From the NCBI RefSeq assembly GCF_001304695.1, contig NZ_JFAQ01000045.1, positions 1 to 37,414 of the forward strand: DNA of 37,414 bases. The letters run 5' to 3'. Below the pieces are notes generated by a model. That model was not told the DNA's origin and searched no databases. It saw nothing but the letters and a program-made list of their open reading frames with translations. This document shows, piece by piece, positions 24,731 to 34,794 of this stretch (positions are counted from its first letter, which is position 1; each line of letters begins with the position of its first letter). The DNA comes from Xanthomonas axonopodis (GTDB lineage Bacteria > Pseudomonadota > Gammaproteobacteria > Xanthomonadales > Xanthomonadaceae). The translations under genes were made by a program, and so were the position numbers.

Positions 24731-25948
24731 TCAACCCGGCTGCGTACAGGCCAATGGCGCAGTCGCGCGGCGGCGTTGCAACTGCACGCTCCATAGCGCC
24801 AGACCTAGCCCGATGGCGCTCAACAGCGCGGCGACCCAGGGCGTTGCGATCAGGCCGGCCTGCGTGGCGATCACCACGCCGCCCAGCCATGCGCCCAGCG
24901 CATTGCCCAGGTTGAAGGCGGCGATGTTGAGGCTGGAAGCCAGGTTCTGGCCGGCGCCGCGCGCGTGTTCCAGCACGCGCAACTGCAGCGGCGCCACGGT
25001 GGCGAAGGCGGCCACGCCCAATAGCCCGACAAAAAACACCATCGCGGCCTTGCTGTGCAGCGCAAACCCCAGTGCGCCCAGGACCACCACCAGTGCAGCC
25101 AAACTGCCCAGCAACGCCGCAGTGGGGCGACGGTCCGCCAACCGCCCACCCAACAGATTGCCGACGATCATCCCCACGCCGAACACCAGCAGCACCGCCG
25201 ACACCGCCGACTGCGCAAAGCCGGTGACCTGCAGCAGCAGCGGCTGGATGTAGGTGAACACCGCGAACACGCCGGCATAGCCAACCACCGTGATCGCCAG
25301 CGCCAGCAGCACCTGCCCGCGCCGCAGCACCGCCACTTCCTGCCGCCACGACACCGGCGTGGCAGCACCTGCCGCGGCCGGCACCCACACCGCGACCGCG
25401 GCAGTAGCCAGCACGCCGACCGCAGCCACCGCCCAGAAGGTCGCGCGCCAACCCAGTTGCAGGCCCAGCCAGGCACCGGCCGGCACCCCGAGCAAGGTGG
25501 CCACGGTCAGCCCGGCGAACATCAGCGAGATGGCCGACGCACGGCGTTCGGCCGGTACCAGCGACGTCGCCACCACGGCGCCAACGCCGAAAAACGTGCC
25601 GTGGGCCAGCGACGTCAGCACCCGCGCGACCATCAGGCTGGTGTAGTCCGGCGCCAGCGCGCAGGCCACATTGCCGACGGTGAAGATCAGCATCAGCCCG
25701 ACCAGCACCGCCTTGCGCGGCAAACGAGCGCTGGCCAGGGTCAGCACCGGCGCGCCGACGAACACGCCCAGCGCATAACCGCTGATCAACACGCCCGCGG
25801 CGCTGAGCGAAACGCCCAGATCCGCGGCCACCTGCTGCAGCAGGCCCATGATCACGAACTCTGTGGTGCCAATGCCGAAGGCACCGATGGTCAGTGCCAG
25901 CAACGCCGGCGGAAAGCGCGACGAACGCGCGGAGGTGAGGTTGGACAT
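24731..25948 (-). CDS. MFS exporter, AraJ/YdhP-like
   Basis: A 405-residue transporter with 12 predicted membrane helices. The first helix pair (LLALTIGAFGIGTTEFVIMG, then ISGYALGVFVGAPVLTLASA) and the motif RLPRKAVLVGLMLIF between helices 2 and 3 are those of the drug/sugar-efflux branch that includes AraJ, YdhP and arabinose exporters. A central loop (about residues 195-215) separates the two halves, and the second half has GNLLGGRLADRRPTAAL. The start is the ATG at 25948 (MSNLTSARSSRFPPALL); a longer frame to 26005 lacks support. It is divergent from the LysR regulator with 100 bp between starts, so that regulator probably controls it. Substrate is unknown; sugars or small toxic compounds are typical. 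Confidence 0.85.
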   Translation of the reverse strand: MSNLTSARSSRFPPALLALTIGAFGIGTTEFVIMGLLQQVAADLGVSLSAAGVLISGYALGVFVGAPVLTLASARLPRKAVLVGLMLIFTVGNVACALAPDYTSLMVARVLTSLAHGTFFGVGAVVATSLVPAERRASAISLMFAGLTVATLLGVPAGAWLGLQLGWRATFWAVAAVGVLATAAVAVWVPAAAGAATPVSWRQEVAVLRRGQVLLALAITVVGYAGVFAVFTYIQPLLLQVTGFAQSAVSAVLLVFGVGMIVGNLLGGRLADRRPTAALLGSLAALVVVLGALGFALHSKAAMVFFVGLLGVAAFATVAPLQLRVLEHARGAGQNLASSLNIAAFNLGNALGAWLGGVVIATQAGLIATPWVAALLSAIGLGLALWSVQLQRRRATAPLACTQPG

Positions 25949-26048
25949 GGACACGGGCCAGGGAGAACTGCGCACAGCCTGCGCACTGCATTTAATTGCA
26001 AACACCCCTGTTATCCTGATTCACTTTCAATCAATCATTGACAATCGC

Positions 26049-26984
26049 ATGGACCGTCTTGGCGACATTGCCCTGTTCCTGCGCGTGCTCAACCTGGGCT
26101 CGATCACCGCAGGCGCGCGCAGCATGGATCTGTCGGTGGCGGTCGCCAGCCAGCGTCTCAAGCGTCTGGAACGCGAGCTGGGCGTGCGCCTGCTACACCG
26201 GACCACACGCCGCCTGCATCCCACTGCCGAAGGCCAGCGGCTGGCCGAAGGTGGCCGCGTGCTGGTGGAAGATCTGGACGCGCTGGCCGAGGATCTGCGC
26301 GAAAGCGCGCACGACGTGGGTGGCGTGCTGCGCATGACCATGTCCGCCTCGTTCGGGCGGCAATACGTGTCGCCGCTGCTGCCGGAATTCCAGGCCCGCC
26401 ATCCGCGCCTGCGCATCAGCGCGCACCTGAGCGACGACCTGGTGGACTTGGTCAAACAGGGCTTCGATCTGGCGATCAGGATCGGCCCATTGGAAGACTC
26501 CGGGCTGGTGGCCCGGCGGATTGCCGACAACCGTCGTACCCTGGCGGCCTCGCCCGCCTATCTGCAGCGCTACGGCACACCCCGCACGCCGGACGAACTT
26601 GCACAGCACGCCGGCGTGTTGCTGATGGGCCGAGACGGCCGCCAGGACATGTGGACACTGCAAACGCCCGAAGGTGGGCTGGTGCGCGTGCGCATGCAGA
26701 GCCGCTTCGAGAGCAACTTCGGCGAGCTGGTGCGCGACGCCGTGGTCGCCGGCCAGGGCATCGCGGTGCATTCGTATTGGCACATCGCCGACGAATTGCG
26801 CAGCGGCCGGCTGGTGGAGGTCATGCCCGAGTATCCGCCGCCCGCCTCGCAGATCAGCGCAGTGACGCCGGCGCGCCAGCTGCAACCGCCGCGCGTGCGT
26901 GCGTTCGTGGATTTCCTGCAGGAGCGGCTCGGCGAACAGCCGCCTTGGGAACCGGCGACATCGCACCCGCCGCCGGGAGCATGA
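26049..26984 (+). CDS. LysR-type transcriptional regulator, likely of the divergent MFS gene
   Basis: A 311-residue LysR regulator. The N-terminal winged helix-turn-helix (residues 1-60) reads FLRVLNLGSITAGARSMDLS, then ASQRLKRLERELGVRLLHRT, with the usual TRRLHPTAEGQ wing. The effector-binding domain starts at about residue 90 (GVLRMTMSASFGRQYVSPLL) and contains VDLVKQGFDLAIRIG, which places it in the CrgA/DsdC-like subgroup. The start ATG at 26049 gives MDRLGDIALFLRV, the normal family start. The 100-bp divergent promoter region (25949-26048) is AT-rich (TTTAATTGCAAACA, TCAATCATTGACAA) and should hold the shared operator. Confidence 0.9.
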   Translation: MDRLGDIALFLRVLNLGSITAGARSMDLSVAVASQRLKRLERELGVRLLHRTTRRLHPTAEGQRLAEGGRVLVEDLDALAEDLRESAHDVGGVLRMTMSASFGRQYVSPLLPEFQARHPRLRISAHLSDDLVDLVKQGFDLAIRIGPLEDSGLVARRIADNRRTLAASPAYLQRYGTPRTPDELAQHAGVLLMGRDGRQDMWTLQTPEGGLVRVRMQSRFESNFGELVRDAVVAGQGIAVHSYWHIADELRSGRLVEVMPEYPPPASQISAVTPARQLQPPRVRAFVDFLQERLGEQPPWEPATSHPPPGA

Positions 26985-27287
26985 GACTGGCCGGCATAGG
27001 CAGTTGCCGTGCGGATGGCGCCGTAGCGAAACGCGAGCGCCGCTACTGCGAGCCGGCGGATGGCGCCGTCCGCAGCATGCCAGTCATCACAGGAAACGAC
27101 GACATCGATGAACTGCACGCTGCCTCACACGCGCGCCGACTGCGTGAATGGCTGGCAGCCCGAACGCGCAGCCACCGGCCGCATCGCGGGACCGGCTAGG
27201 TGTGACATTGGTTCTCGGCGTTACCGTGCACCACCACAAGCCGAGGCCGGCTGGGTGCGCCACCGCCTGGGCTATTGCTCCAGCAGA
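26985..27287. other. Intergenic region
   Basis: About 300 bp between the LysR gene and a small minus-strand ORF. The 14-mer GCGGATGGCGCCGT occurs twice (near 27012 and 27058). No terminator or convincing gene was seen; short frames crossing it lack domains. Confidence 0.45.
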
Positions 27288-27491
27288 TCAACGCCCGCCG
27301 CGCAGCAGGCGTTTGTGCAGGCGACGCCGCTGCGCATCGCTCAACAGATGTCCATGCGTCCGCAACAGCCCCAGGATCTGCAGATGGGCCTGCGCGGTAC
27401 GCCGCGTCAATTCGGTGGCGGCAGCGGCTTCGAGCCGCTTCCACTCGGCAGGGCTGGTTGGCGTTGGAAAGCTTGAACGTTTTTCGGGCAT
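27288..27491 (-). CDS. Small basic hypothetical protein
   Basis: A 67-residue protein starting MPEKRSSFPTPTSPAEWKRL. It is strongly helical and basic: LEAAAATELTRRTAQAHLQI, then GHLLSDAQRRRLHKRLLRGG. Base use is typical of the neighbouring genes (GC-rich third positions), which is the main argument that it is real. An upstream TTG/GTG would add six residues. No domain is recognised; an RNA- or DNA-binding role would fit the charge, but this is guesswork. Confidence 0.45.
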   Translation of the reverse strand: MPEKRSSFPTPTSPAEWKRLEAAAATELTRRTAQAHLQILGLLRTHGHLLSDAQRRRLHKRLLRGGR

Positions 27492-27717
27492 GGCAGCAGG
27501 TGGATGCAAAAGACCTGGCCATGATACGGCCGGCCTGTGATCGCCTTATTAGGGCCGACGCGCAGTTAGAGCGAAGGCGGCCACGACTGCTGCTGCGCTT
27601 TGCATCTGGCGCAGGCCCACAACCGGCGCAGTGGACCTTGCCACCCACACCACCTGCACTCTTGTACGATCGGTGACCTCGCGGCTGGACCGCATTGCAT
27701 CGTCGACGGGTTTTCGC

Positions 27718-28626
27718 ATGTCTTCGCTGACCGAGTTGAGCACGATATTGCTGCGTCATGCCGCTGGCGACGGCATGCATCCCACGCAGATCGCCGGTTT
27801 GCACATCATGCGTAGCGCATCGCCGACAGTGGCCATGCCCACTGTCTATACGCCCATGCTGTGTCTGGTGGCGCAAGGCCGCAAGCAGGCAATGCTGGGC
27901 GCGCAGGCGTCCTTCTATCATCCGCAGATGTACCTGGTGGCGTCGGTGGATCTGCCCATCGTCGGCTCGGTGATCGAAGCCAGCAGCGCGCAACCGTATT
28001 TATGCTTCTGCCTGGACCTGGACACCGCGGTGCTCAGCGAGCTGGCGATCAATCATCCGGAACTGGTGGACACCCAGCGCGATGCGGCATCGGCCGGGCT
28101 GCTACTCAATCGCAGCACGCCGCAGTTGCAGGACGCGGCGCTGCGGCTGGCACGCCTGCTCGATCAACCGCATGAAATTGCCGCGCTCGCCCCCCTGATC
28201 GTGCGCGAACTGCTGTACCGCCTGATGGCCGACCCGGCCAACGCGGCGGTGCGCCAGATGGCCATCGCCGACAGCCGGCTCAACCAGATTTCCAGGGCCA
28301 TCGTGTGGTTGCGCGAGCACTATGCGCAGCGCTTCAGCATCGAGCAGATCGCCGACCTCTCGGCGATGAGCCGCTCCACCTTCCATGCGCATTTCAAGGC
28401 GGTGACCACGATGACGCCGCTGGAATACCGTTCGCAGCTGCGCGTGCACGAAGCGCGCCGCCTGATGGTGGCCGAGGCACTGATCGCTGCCGACGCCGGC
28501 TTCCGGGTTGGCTACGCAAGCGCATCGCAGTTCAGTCGCGACTACGCACGCATTCTCGGCATCTCGCCTGCGCGCGATGCGCAACGGCTACGTGCAAACG
28601 CGCAGGACGCCACCGAAGCGGCGTGA
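27718..28626 (+). CDS. AraC-family transcriptional regulator with AraC_N domain
   Basis: A 302-residue regulator. The N-terminal sensor domain (PF06719, AraC_N type) is seen as TVAMPTVYTPMLCLVAQGRK, then FYHPQMYLVASVDLPI and LCFCLDLD. The C-terminal DNA-binding domain has two helix-turn-helix motifs: SIEQIADLSAMSRSTFHAHF and DAGFRVGYASASQFSRDYAR, ending ISPARDAQRLR. The start ATG at 27718 (MSSLTELSTILLRHA) matches the usual family start; an upstream frame to 27631 adds residues with no homology. Regulators of this class often sit next to an oxidoreductase or cupin gene that they control. Here the next gene, on the opposite strand, is a broken cupin. Confidence 0.9.
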   Translation: MSSLTELSTILLRHAAGDGMHPTQIAGLHIMRSASPTVAMPTVYTPMLCLVAQGRKQAMLGAQASFYHPQMYLVASVDLPIVGSVIEASSAQPYLCFCLDLDTAVLSELAINHPELVDTQRDAASAGLLLNRSTPQLQDAALRLARLLDQPHEIAALAPLIVRELLYRLMADPANAAVRQMAIADSRLNQISRAIVWLREHYAQRFSIEQIADLSAMSRSTFHAHFKAVTTMTPLEYRSQLRVHEARRLMVAEALIAADAGFRVGYASASQFSRDYARILGISPARDAQRLRANAQDATEAA

Positions 28627-28735
28627 GCTCTGCTGTACTCGGCGCGGGCCGCACAGCGGCCCCGGCAATCCGCCGCAGCGTTCGCTGACGCTGACGCGGC
28701 GCCATCACCGCCTGAGCATCGGCATCCACATCTGT

Positions 28736-29208
28736 CTACTCCTGCGCGTATTGCGCCTCGCTTACCTGCTCCAGCCAGGTGACGGGTGCGCCGTCCTGCG
28801 ATTCGGCAATGGCGATATGCGTCATCGCCACGTTGGCATTGGCGCCGTGCCAATGCTTGACGCCGGGCGGAATCCACACGATATCGCTCGGGCGGATCTG
28901 CTGCGCCGGCTTGCCCCACTCCTGCACGCGCCCGGCGCCGGCAGTGACGATCAGCGTCTGGCCCAGCGGATGGGTATGCCATGCGGTGCGCGCGCCCGGC
29001 TCGAAGGTGACGGTGGCTCCGCCGACGCGTGCCGGCGCGGCGGCCTGGAACGGTGCGTCGATGCGCGTACCTTGCCGGTGAAATACTCGGCCGACCCCAC
29101 TGCCGAGGGTGCCCCACCCGCCTTGCTCACCTTGATGGGCTGCGCGGCCTCATCCGGTGTCACGGCGGCCATCATGGAGACAGACATCGCGGTCGCGAAC
29201 AGATGCAT
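28736..29208 (-). pseudogene. Exported cupin-domain protein, one-base frameshift
   Basis: Read across two frames this is a 157-residue single-cupin protein. It starts MHLFATAMSVSMMAA (signal peptide, with AAGGAG 9 bp upstream). After EYFTGKV the frame shifts; one base is missing near 29064-29072. The second frame gives [20 protein letters not shown], then [20 protein letters not shown] with the cupin metal-binding HxH, then [20 protein letters not shown] and [10 protein letters not shown] with the second cupin motif, ending [12 protein letters not shown]. Such proteins are commonly adjacent to AraC regulators and may act on quinones or small aromatics; the real substrate is unknown. The uncorrected ORF loses the whole cupin barrel. 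Confidence 0.78.
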
Positions 29209-29228
29209 TGCAGCGCTCCTTCATTTTT

Positions 29229-29372
29229 AGAGTGGCTAACAAAACGTAGCGAGCGGTCGTCAGGTGGGCGTGGACGGCGCACAGGAACCGGAGTGTACGA
29301 GGGGTACATGAGGATTCCGAGCACCGGCCGCGCCCGCCTGGCGGCTGCGCAGTAGTTTTGTTAGCCGCTCTT
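29229..29372. repeat. Palindromic MITE-like element, complete copy
   Basis: A 144-bp element bounded by 17-bp terminal inverted repeats, AGAGTGGCTAACAAAAC and GTTTTGTTAGCCGCTCT (one mismatch). The inside is also an imperfect palindrome: CAGGTGGGCG pairs with CGCCCGCCTG, and the centre is TGTACGAGGGGTACA. It contains no gene. A second copy starts at 37342 with 71 of 73 bases identical. It lies 20 bp upstream of the cupin start, so it may have displaced or replaced that gene's promoter. The structure fits a non-autonomous mobile element; which transposase would move it is not visible here. Confidence 0.8.
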
Positions 29373-29453
29373 AGTCTCCGCACTGTCGCGCGCTCGTCCC
29401 CCGCATGACCTGGGCAGGCACGCATGCTCCATCGCCATCGCACGCCTGGCCGC

Positions 29454-30124
29454 CTAAAACCCGCTGGGCACCTCGCGCTTGCCGTCAGCCTCTGCCGCCA
29501 CCACCGCGCACGGTCGATACGCACGCAGGAACAACGCCACCGCGCCGCTGACATACGCATCCAGCTGTACCGATTGCGCATCCGGCGCATCGTCGCGCGC
29601 GGCAGCGGTGGCCGGCCGCCCGGTCATCAACCCGAAGAAATGCACCGATGCATCGGGCACGTTGTGGATCACCAAGGCGCCGCGTTGCACCTCGCGCGCC
29701 AACAGCGTGCGCATCATGGTGTCGTAGCGCTCGAAGCACAGCGTCCACATTTCCTCGCGCATCTGGCTAGGCAGCAGTGGCGGGCGTACCAGGCCATAGG
29801 CGGCATCATCGCGCATGCTGCTGGCAGACACGCGCAGCACTGCATCGGCCACCGCAGCCAGGCACCGCTCCAACGGCCCCTGCAGCTCCAGCAGCGATTG
29901 GGCGAGGCCAGCGCCAGCGCTTCCAGGGTGGTGCGGAACAGCACCTCCTTGGACGCGAAATGCGCATACACCGTGGCCTTGGACACCATCGCGCGCTCGG
30001 CGATGGTGTCCATGCTGGTCCTGTCGAAGCCGTGCCGTTGAAACAGCGCGCGCGCCGCCGCCAGGATCGCGCCACGCTTGTCGTGTGGCGCACGCCTGGG
30101 CACAACGGACGGCGGCGTCGTCAT
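29454..30124 (-). pseudogene. TetR-family regulator at the end of the efflux operon, one-base frameshift
   Basis: The start ATG overlaps the stop of the outer-membrane channel gene (ATGA). The N-terminus is a TetR DNA-binding domain: DKRGAILAAARALFQRHGFD, then RTSMDTIAERAMVSKATVYA and HFASKEVLFRTTLEALAL. Near 29906-29910 one base is missing, and the ligand domain continues in the next frame: LAQSLLELQGPLERCLAAVA, then ASVHFFGLMTGRP, ending KREVPSGF. Corrected length is about 223 residues. As read, the DNA-binding part would carry a wrong, early-ending tail, so it could not dimerise or sense a ligand. A second, intact TetR gene sits at the other end of the operon. Confidence 0.82.
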
Positions 30125-31632
30125 CCACGCGGCGGCTCCGCTGCCGGGGTCGCGGCAGCAGTGGGCGCAGCGGTTTGCAGCCAGCCACCGCCCATGGCCT
30201 TGTAGAACGTCACCAGGTTGGTGAAGCGCGACAGCTGGGTGTTGATCAAGGTCTGCTGCGCGCTGTACAGCGCGCGCTGCGCATCCAGCGCCTGCAGATA
30301 ACTGTCGATGCCCCGTTCGAAACGCGCCTGCGACAGCTTGTAGCTATCGGCAGTGGCATCCACCAGCGCTTGCTGGGCCTGCAACTGCCTGCCCAGCGTG
30401 TCGCGCTGCGCCAACGCGTCGGAGACCTCGCGGAATGCGCTCTGGATCGACTTTTCGTAGCGCGCCACTTCGATATCGCGGTTGGCCTTGGCCATGTCCA
30501 GATTGGCGCGATTGCGCCCGGCATTGAAGATCGGCAAGGTCAGCGTGGGCACAAAGCTCCAGGCGCGCGTGCCGGCATCGAACAACCTGGACAGGCTGCT
30601 GCTGGACGAACCGGTAGATGCGGTCAGGCTGATGCTGGGGAAGAACGCCGCCCGCGCCGCACCGATATTGGCGTTAGCCGCACGCAAGTGACGCTCGGCT
30701 TCCAGGATGTCGGGGCGACGTTGCAGCAACTGCGATGGCAAGCCAGCCGGCACGCTGGCCAACACATTGCCCTCCACGCTCGCGTTGTCGGGCAATGCAT
30801 GCGGCAGCAACTCCACCGGCACCGACGTGCCGACCAGCAGCACCAGGGCATTGCGATCCTGCGCCACCTGCGCGGTGTAGCGCTCCACATCCACGCGTGC
30901 GGTTTCCACCGTGGTCTGCGCCTGACGCAAGGTCAGTTGCGAAGCCGCACCCAGCTCGAAGCTGCGCTGCTGCAGGCGATAACTGTCGCTCTGGCTGGTC
31001 AGGGTGGACTGCGCCAGCTGCAGCAATTGCTGGTCGGCCGCCAAGGTCAGGTAGGCGGTAGCCACTTCTGCCACCAGGCTGATATGCGTACTGCGGCGTG
31101 CCTCGGCGGTAGACAGGAATTGCTGCAGCGCCTGTTCCTTCAGGCTGCGCACGCGCCCGAACAGGTCCAGCTCGTAGGCACTGATGCCGATGTTGGCGCT
31201 GTAGGTGCGGAACACCTGCGGCTGGCCGGGAATGGCAAGCTCCGAGGGCGTGCGCGCATTGTTGGCGGTACCGGTGCCCTCAATCACGGGCAGCAGCGCG
31301 GCGCGGTCCACCCGGTACTGCGCGCGGGCCACCTCGATATTGAGCGCGGCCACGCGCAGGTCGCGATTATTGTCTAGTGCCAACGCAATCACCTGCTGCA
31401 GCGCCGGGTCGGTGAAGACCTGGCGCCAGCCGATATCGGCGATGTACGCCGTGTCGGCGGTGCTGCCGGTATCGGCAGTGGAAGTGCCAGCCGGAGGGGC
31501 TGCCGACACATCGGTGCCGGCAAATTGCGCTGGCACCGGTGCGTCGGGCCGCGTGTAGCGCGGCATCAGCGTGCAACCGGAAAGCACGCTGGCCACGCCA
31601 AGCGCGCAAAGAGTCATGCGAATCGTGGTCAT
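30121..31632 (-). CDS. RND efflux outer-membrane channel lipoprotein (OprM/TolC-like)
   Basis: A 503-residue outer-membrane factor. The N-terminus is a lipoprotein signal ([20 protein letters not shown], Cys20). The two repeated halves typical of the family are visible: [20 protein letters not shown] with [20 protein letters not shown], and [20 protein letters not shown] with [20 protein letters not shown]. These form the beta-barrel and long helical tunnel that carries drugs across the outer membrane. It starts one base after the pump's stop (TGACATG), so the three pump genes are one operon. Its own stop overlaps the TetR start. It belongs to the OprM/SmeF/AdeK group. Confidence 0.93.
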   Translation of the reverse strand: MTTIRMTLCALGVASVLSGCTLMPRYTRPDAPVPAQFAGTDVSAAPPAGTSTADTGSTADTAYIADIGWRQVFTDPALQQVIALALDNNRDLRVAALNIEVARAQYRVDRAALLPVIEGTGTANNARTPSELAIPGQPQVFRTYSANIGISAYELDLFGRVRSLKEQALQQFLSTAEARRSTHISLVAEVATAYLTLAADQQLLQLAQSTLTSQSDSYRLQQRSFELGAASQLTLRQAQTTVETARVDVERYTAQVAQDRNALVLLVGTSVPVELLPHALPDNASVEGNVLASVPAGLPSQLLQRRPDILEAERHLRAANANIGAARAAFFPSISLTASTGSSSSSLSRLFDAGTRAWSFVPTLTLPIFNAGRNRANLDMAKANRDIEVARYEKSIQSAFREVSDALAQRDTLGRQLQAQQALVDATADSYKLSQARFERGIDSYLQALDAQRALYSAQQTLINTQLSRFTNLVTFYKAMGGGWLQTAAPTAAATPAAEPPRG

Positions 31633-31633
31633 G

Positions 31634-34600
31634 TCAGTGTCCTGTCGGTTGCGGTGCGGGCGATGCAGCCTGTGCACGGCGCTGGAACAGGCCGCACACC
31701 AGCACGAAGAACAGCGGCACAAAGAAGATCGCCAGCACCGTGCCGGAGACCATGCCGCCAATCACGGCCGTGCCCAGCGCGTGCTGCGCGCCCGCGCCGG
31801 CGCCACTGGTCAACACCAGCGGCACCACGCCGAGGATGAAGGCCAACGAGGTCATCAGGATCGGCCGCAAACGCATGCGCGCCGCTTCCAGTGCTGCAGC
31901 CACCAGGCTCTTGCCGCCCTCGTGCAATTCCCTTGCGAACTCCACGATCAAGATCGCGTTCTTCGATGCCAGGCCAATGGTGGTGAGCAAGCCCACCTGG
32001 AAGTACACGTCGTTCATTTTCCAGGTCAGCATCGCCGCCAGCAGGGTGCCGAACACGCCCAACGGCACCACCAGAATCACCGAGAACGGAATCGCCCAGC
32101 TCTCGTACAACGCGGCAAGGCACAGGAACACGATCAGGATCGAGACACTGTACAACAGCCCGGTCTGACCGGAGGAAGCCTTCTCCTGCCGCGACAACCC
32201 GGTCCACTCGAACCCGATCCCCGGCGGCAGCTTGGCGGCTGCGGCTTCGACGATCTGCATCGCCTCGCCGCTGGAGGCCGCACCCGGCAACGCCATGCCC
32301 AGGATCTCCACCGACGGCACGCTGTTGTAACGCTCCAGCCGCGGTGACCCGGATTGCCAGCTTGCCGTGGCGAAGGCGTTGAACGGCACCATGGTGCCGG
32401 CACTGTTGCGCACGAACCAATGGTCGATATCCTGCGGGTTCATGCGGTAGGGCGTATCGGCCTGCAGCATCACCTTCTTGACCCGGCCCTTGTCCATGAA
32501 GTCGTTGACGTAGGTGCTGCCCCACGCGCTGGAGAAGGTGTTGTTGATGTCGGAGATCGACACGCCCATCGCCTGCGCTTTATGCGGGTCGATTTCCAGC
32601 TTGAACTCGGGCGTGTCTTCCTGCCCGTTCGGGCGTACCGCCACCAGGCGCTTGTCTTGCGACAGTTCTGCCAGCAATTGATTGCGCGCCTGCATCAACG
32701 CTGCATGACCCAGATTGGCACGGTCCTGCAACATCAAGTCGAAGCCGGTGGCGTTACCCAGTTCCGATACCGCAGGCGGTACGAACGCAAACACCTTGGC
32801 ATCGCGGATGCCGGCAAAAAAGGCGCTCGCCTTGGCCGCCACCTCGGTGACGCTCTGGCCCTTGCCGGTGCGCTCGTCCCAGGGGCGCAACTTGACGAAG
32901 GCCAGGCCGGTGTTCTGGCCGCTACCGGCAAAACTGAAACCCGTGACTGCAAAGATGCCGGCGACAGAGTCTTTCTGATCGACCAAGAAGTGATGCTCCA
33001 CCTGCTTGAGCACATCGCTGGTGCGCGCATCGGTGGCACCGGGCGGCAATTGCACCAGCACGAACAAGGTGCCCTGGTCTTCGTCCGGCAAAAATCCCAC
33101 CGGCACCTTCATGAAGCCGAACACCACCAAGGCCAGCAACGCCGCGTAGACGAGCATGTAGCGCCAGCCTTTGCTGAGCATGTGCCGCACCACGCCCTGG
33201 TAGCCGGTGTTGCCGCGATCGAACAGGCGATTGAACCACCCGAAGAACCCGGTGGTCGCCAGACCGTGGCCTTTGTGCACCGGCTTGAACAAGGTGGCGC
33301 ACAAGGCCGGGGTCAGGATCATCGCCACCAGCACCGACAAGGTCATCGCCGAGACAATCGTGATCGAGAACTGCCGGTAGATCACGCCGGTGGATCCGCT
33401 GAAAAACGCCATCGGCACGAACACCGCCGCCAGCACCAGCGCCACGCCGATCAATGCGCCGGAAATCTGGTCCATCGATTTACGCGTGGCGTCCTTGGGC
33501 GACAACTGCTCCTCGCTCATCACGCGCTCGACGTTTTCCACCACCACGATGGCATCGTCCACCAGCAAACCGATCGCCAGCACCATCGCGAACATGGTCA
33601 AGGTATTGATGGTGAAACCGAACGCCGCAAGCACACCGAAGGTGCCCAGCAGCACCACCGGCACCGCAATGGTCGGGATCAGGGTGGCACGGAAGTTCTG
33701 CAGGAACAGGTACATCACCAGGAACACCAGCACCACCGCCTCCACCAGCGTGTGCACCACCTGCTCGATGGAGATGCGCACGAACGGGGTGGTGTCGTAC
33801 GGCTTTTGCACCTTCATCCCGGGCGGGAAAAACTTCTCCTGCTCTTCCAGGCTTTTATCGATCGCGCGCACCGTGTCCAGCGCATTGGCCCCGGTCGCCA
33901 GCTTGATCGCCAGACCGGCGGCCGGCTTGCCGTTGTAACGGCCCACCGTGTTGTAGCTTTCGCTGCCCAGCTCGATGCGCGCCACATCGCGCAAGCGCAC
34001 CTGCGAGCCATCGGACTGCGTGCGCAGCAGGATGTTTTCGAATTGCTCGGCGGTCTTCAGCCGGGTCTGTCCAGTGATGGTGGCATTGAGCTGCTGGTTG
34101 GCCACCGCCGGCAACGCACCCAACTGGCCGGCGGAAATCTGCGCGTTCTGCGCCTGGATCGCGTTGCGCACGTCCACGGGCGTGAGGCTGAAATTGCTCA
34201 GCTTGTTGGGATCCATCCAGACCCGCATCGCGTACTGCGAACCGAACAAGGTGGTGTCGCCTACGCCTTCGACGCGGCTGATGGTTTCCTGCACGTTGGC
34301 AGCCACGTAATCGGACAGGTCCGAATCGCTCATGCTGCCGTCCTCGGACGTGAAGGCCAGCACGTTGAGGAAGTTGGTGGCCGACTTGGTCACCGTCACG
34401 CCCTGCTGCTGCACCTCCTGCGGCAACAACGGTGTGGCCAGCGACAACTTGTTCTGCACCTGCACCTGCGCGGTGTCCGGATCGGTGCCGTTTTCGAAGG
34501 TCAGGGTGATGGTCACCGCACCGCTGGATTCGCTGGTGGACGCCATGTAGCTGAGATGATCCAGCCCCTTCATCTTCTGCTCGATGACCTGGGTGACGGT

Positions 34601-34777
34601 GTCTTCCAGCGTCTGCGCAGAAGCGCCAGGGTAGTTGGCGGTGATGGCGACAGCCGGCGGTGCGATGCTGGGGTATTGCGCAATCGGCAAGGTGGCGATG
34701 GAGAGGATGCCGGCCAGCATCACGATGATGGCCAACACCCAGGCGAAGATCGGACGATCGATAAAGAAACGTGCCAT
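31634..34777 (-). CDS. RND multidrug efflux pump, inner-membrane transporter (HAE1, AcrB/MexB-like)
   Basis: A 1047-residue proton-driven trimeric pump, the usual length. It starts [20 protein letters not shown]. The periplasmic porter domains have [20 protein letters not shown] and related AcrB-type repeats. The proton-relay pair Asp-Asp is in [17 protein letters not shown] (helix 4), and the second half has [20 protein letters not shown] and [11 protein letters not shown]-like and [13 protein letters not shown]-like segments (here [14 protein letters not shown] in variant form). The start ATG at 34777 is 17 bp after the membrane-fusion gene stop and has an AAAGG-type ribosome-binding site. 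Likely exports dyes, antibiotics, or plant phenolics. Closest in layout to MexAB-OprM, TtgABC and SmeDEF. Confidence 0.95.
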   Translation of the reverse strand: MARFFIDRPIFAWVLAIIVMLAGILSIATLPIAQYPSIAPPAVAITANYPGASAQTLEDTVTQVIEQKMKGLDHLSYMASTSESSGAVTITLTFENGTDPDTAQVQVQNKLSLATPLLPQEVQQQGVTVTKSATNFLNVLAFTSEDGSMSDSDLSDYVAANVQETISRVEGVGDTTLFGSQYAMRVWMDPNKLSNFSLTPVDVRNAIQAQNAQISAGQLGALPAVANQQLNATITGQTRLKTAEQFENILLRTQSDGSQVRLRDVARIELGSESYNTVGRYNGKPAAGLAIKLATGANALDTVRAIDKSLEEQEKFFPPGMKVQKPYDTTPFVRISIEQVVHTLVEAVVLVFLVMYLFLQNFRATLIPTIAVPVVLLGTFGVLAAFGFTINTLTMFAMVLAIGLLVDDAIVVVENVERVMSEEQLSPKDATRKSMDQISGALIGVALVLAAVFVPMAFFSGSTGVIYRQFSITIVSAMTLSVLVAMILTPALCATLFKPVHKGHGLATTGFFGWFNRLFDRGNTGYQGVVRHMLSKGWRYMLVYAALLALVVFGFMKVPVGFLPDEDQGTLFVLVQLPPGATDARTSDVLKQVEHHFLVDQKDSVAGIFAVTGFSFAGSGQNTGLAFVKLRPWDERTGKGQSVTEVAAKASAFFAGIRDAKVFAFVPPAVSELGNATGFDLMLQDRANLGHAALMQARNQLLAELSQDKRLVAVRPNGQEDTPEFKLEIDPHKAQAMGVSISDINNTFSSAWGSTYVNDFMDKGRVKKVMLQADTPYRMNPQDIDHWFVRNSAGTMVPFNAFATASWQSGSPRLERYNSVPSVEILGMALPGAASSGEAMQIVEAAAAKLPPGIGFEWTGLSRQEKASSGQTGLLYSVSILIVFLCLAALYESWAIPFSVILVVPLGVFGTLLAAMLTWKMNDVYFQVGLLTTIGLASKNAILIVEFARELHEGGKSLVAAALEAARMRLRPILMTSLAFILGVVPLVLTSGAGAGAQHALGTAVIGGMVSGTVLAIFFVPLFFVLVCGLFQRRAQAASPAPQPTGH

Positions 34778-34794
34778 GACGTGTGATCCCGCCT

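Noticed and set aside
27196-27993. Minus-strand frame of 265 codons
   Set aside because: Overlaps the AraC start region and has no domain or consistent coding base use.
29229-29372. Integron attC site
   Set aside because: The GTTAGCC/GGCTAAC ends recall attC sites, but no integrase or cassette order is present and the ends do not fit the attC core consensus well; a MITE-like element fits better.
32354-34786. Plus-strand open frame of 810 codons opposite the RND pump
   Set aside because: His/Gln/Arg-rich shadow of a clear pump gene; no domain, no ribosome-binding site.
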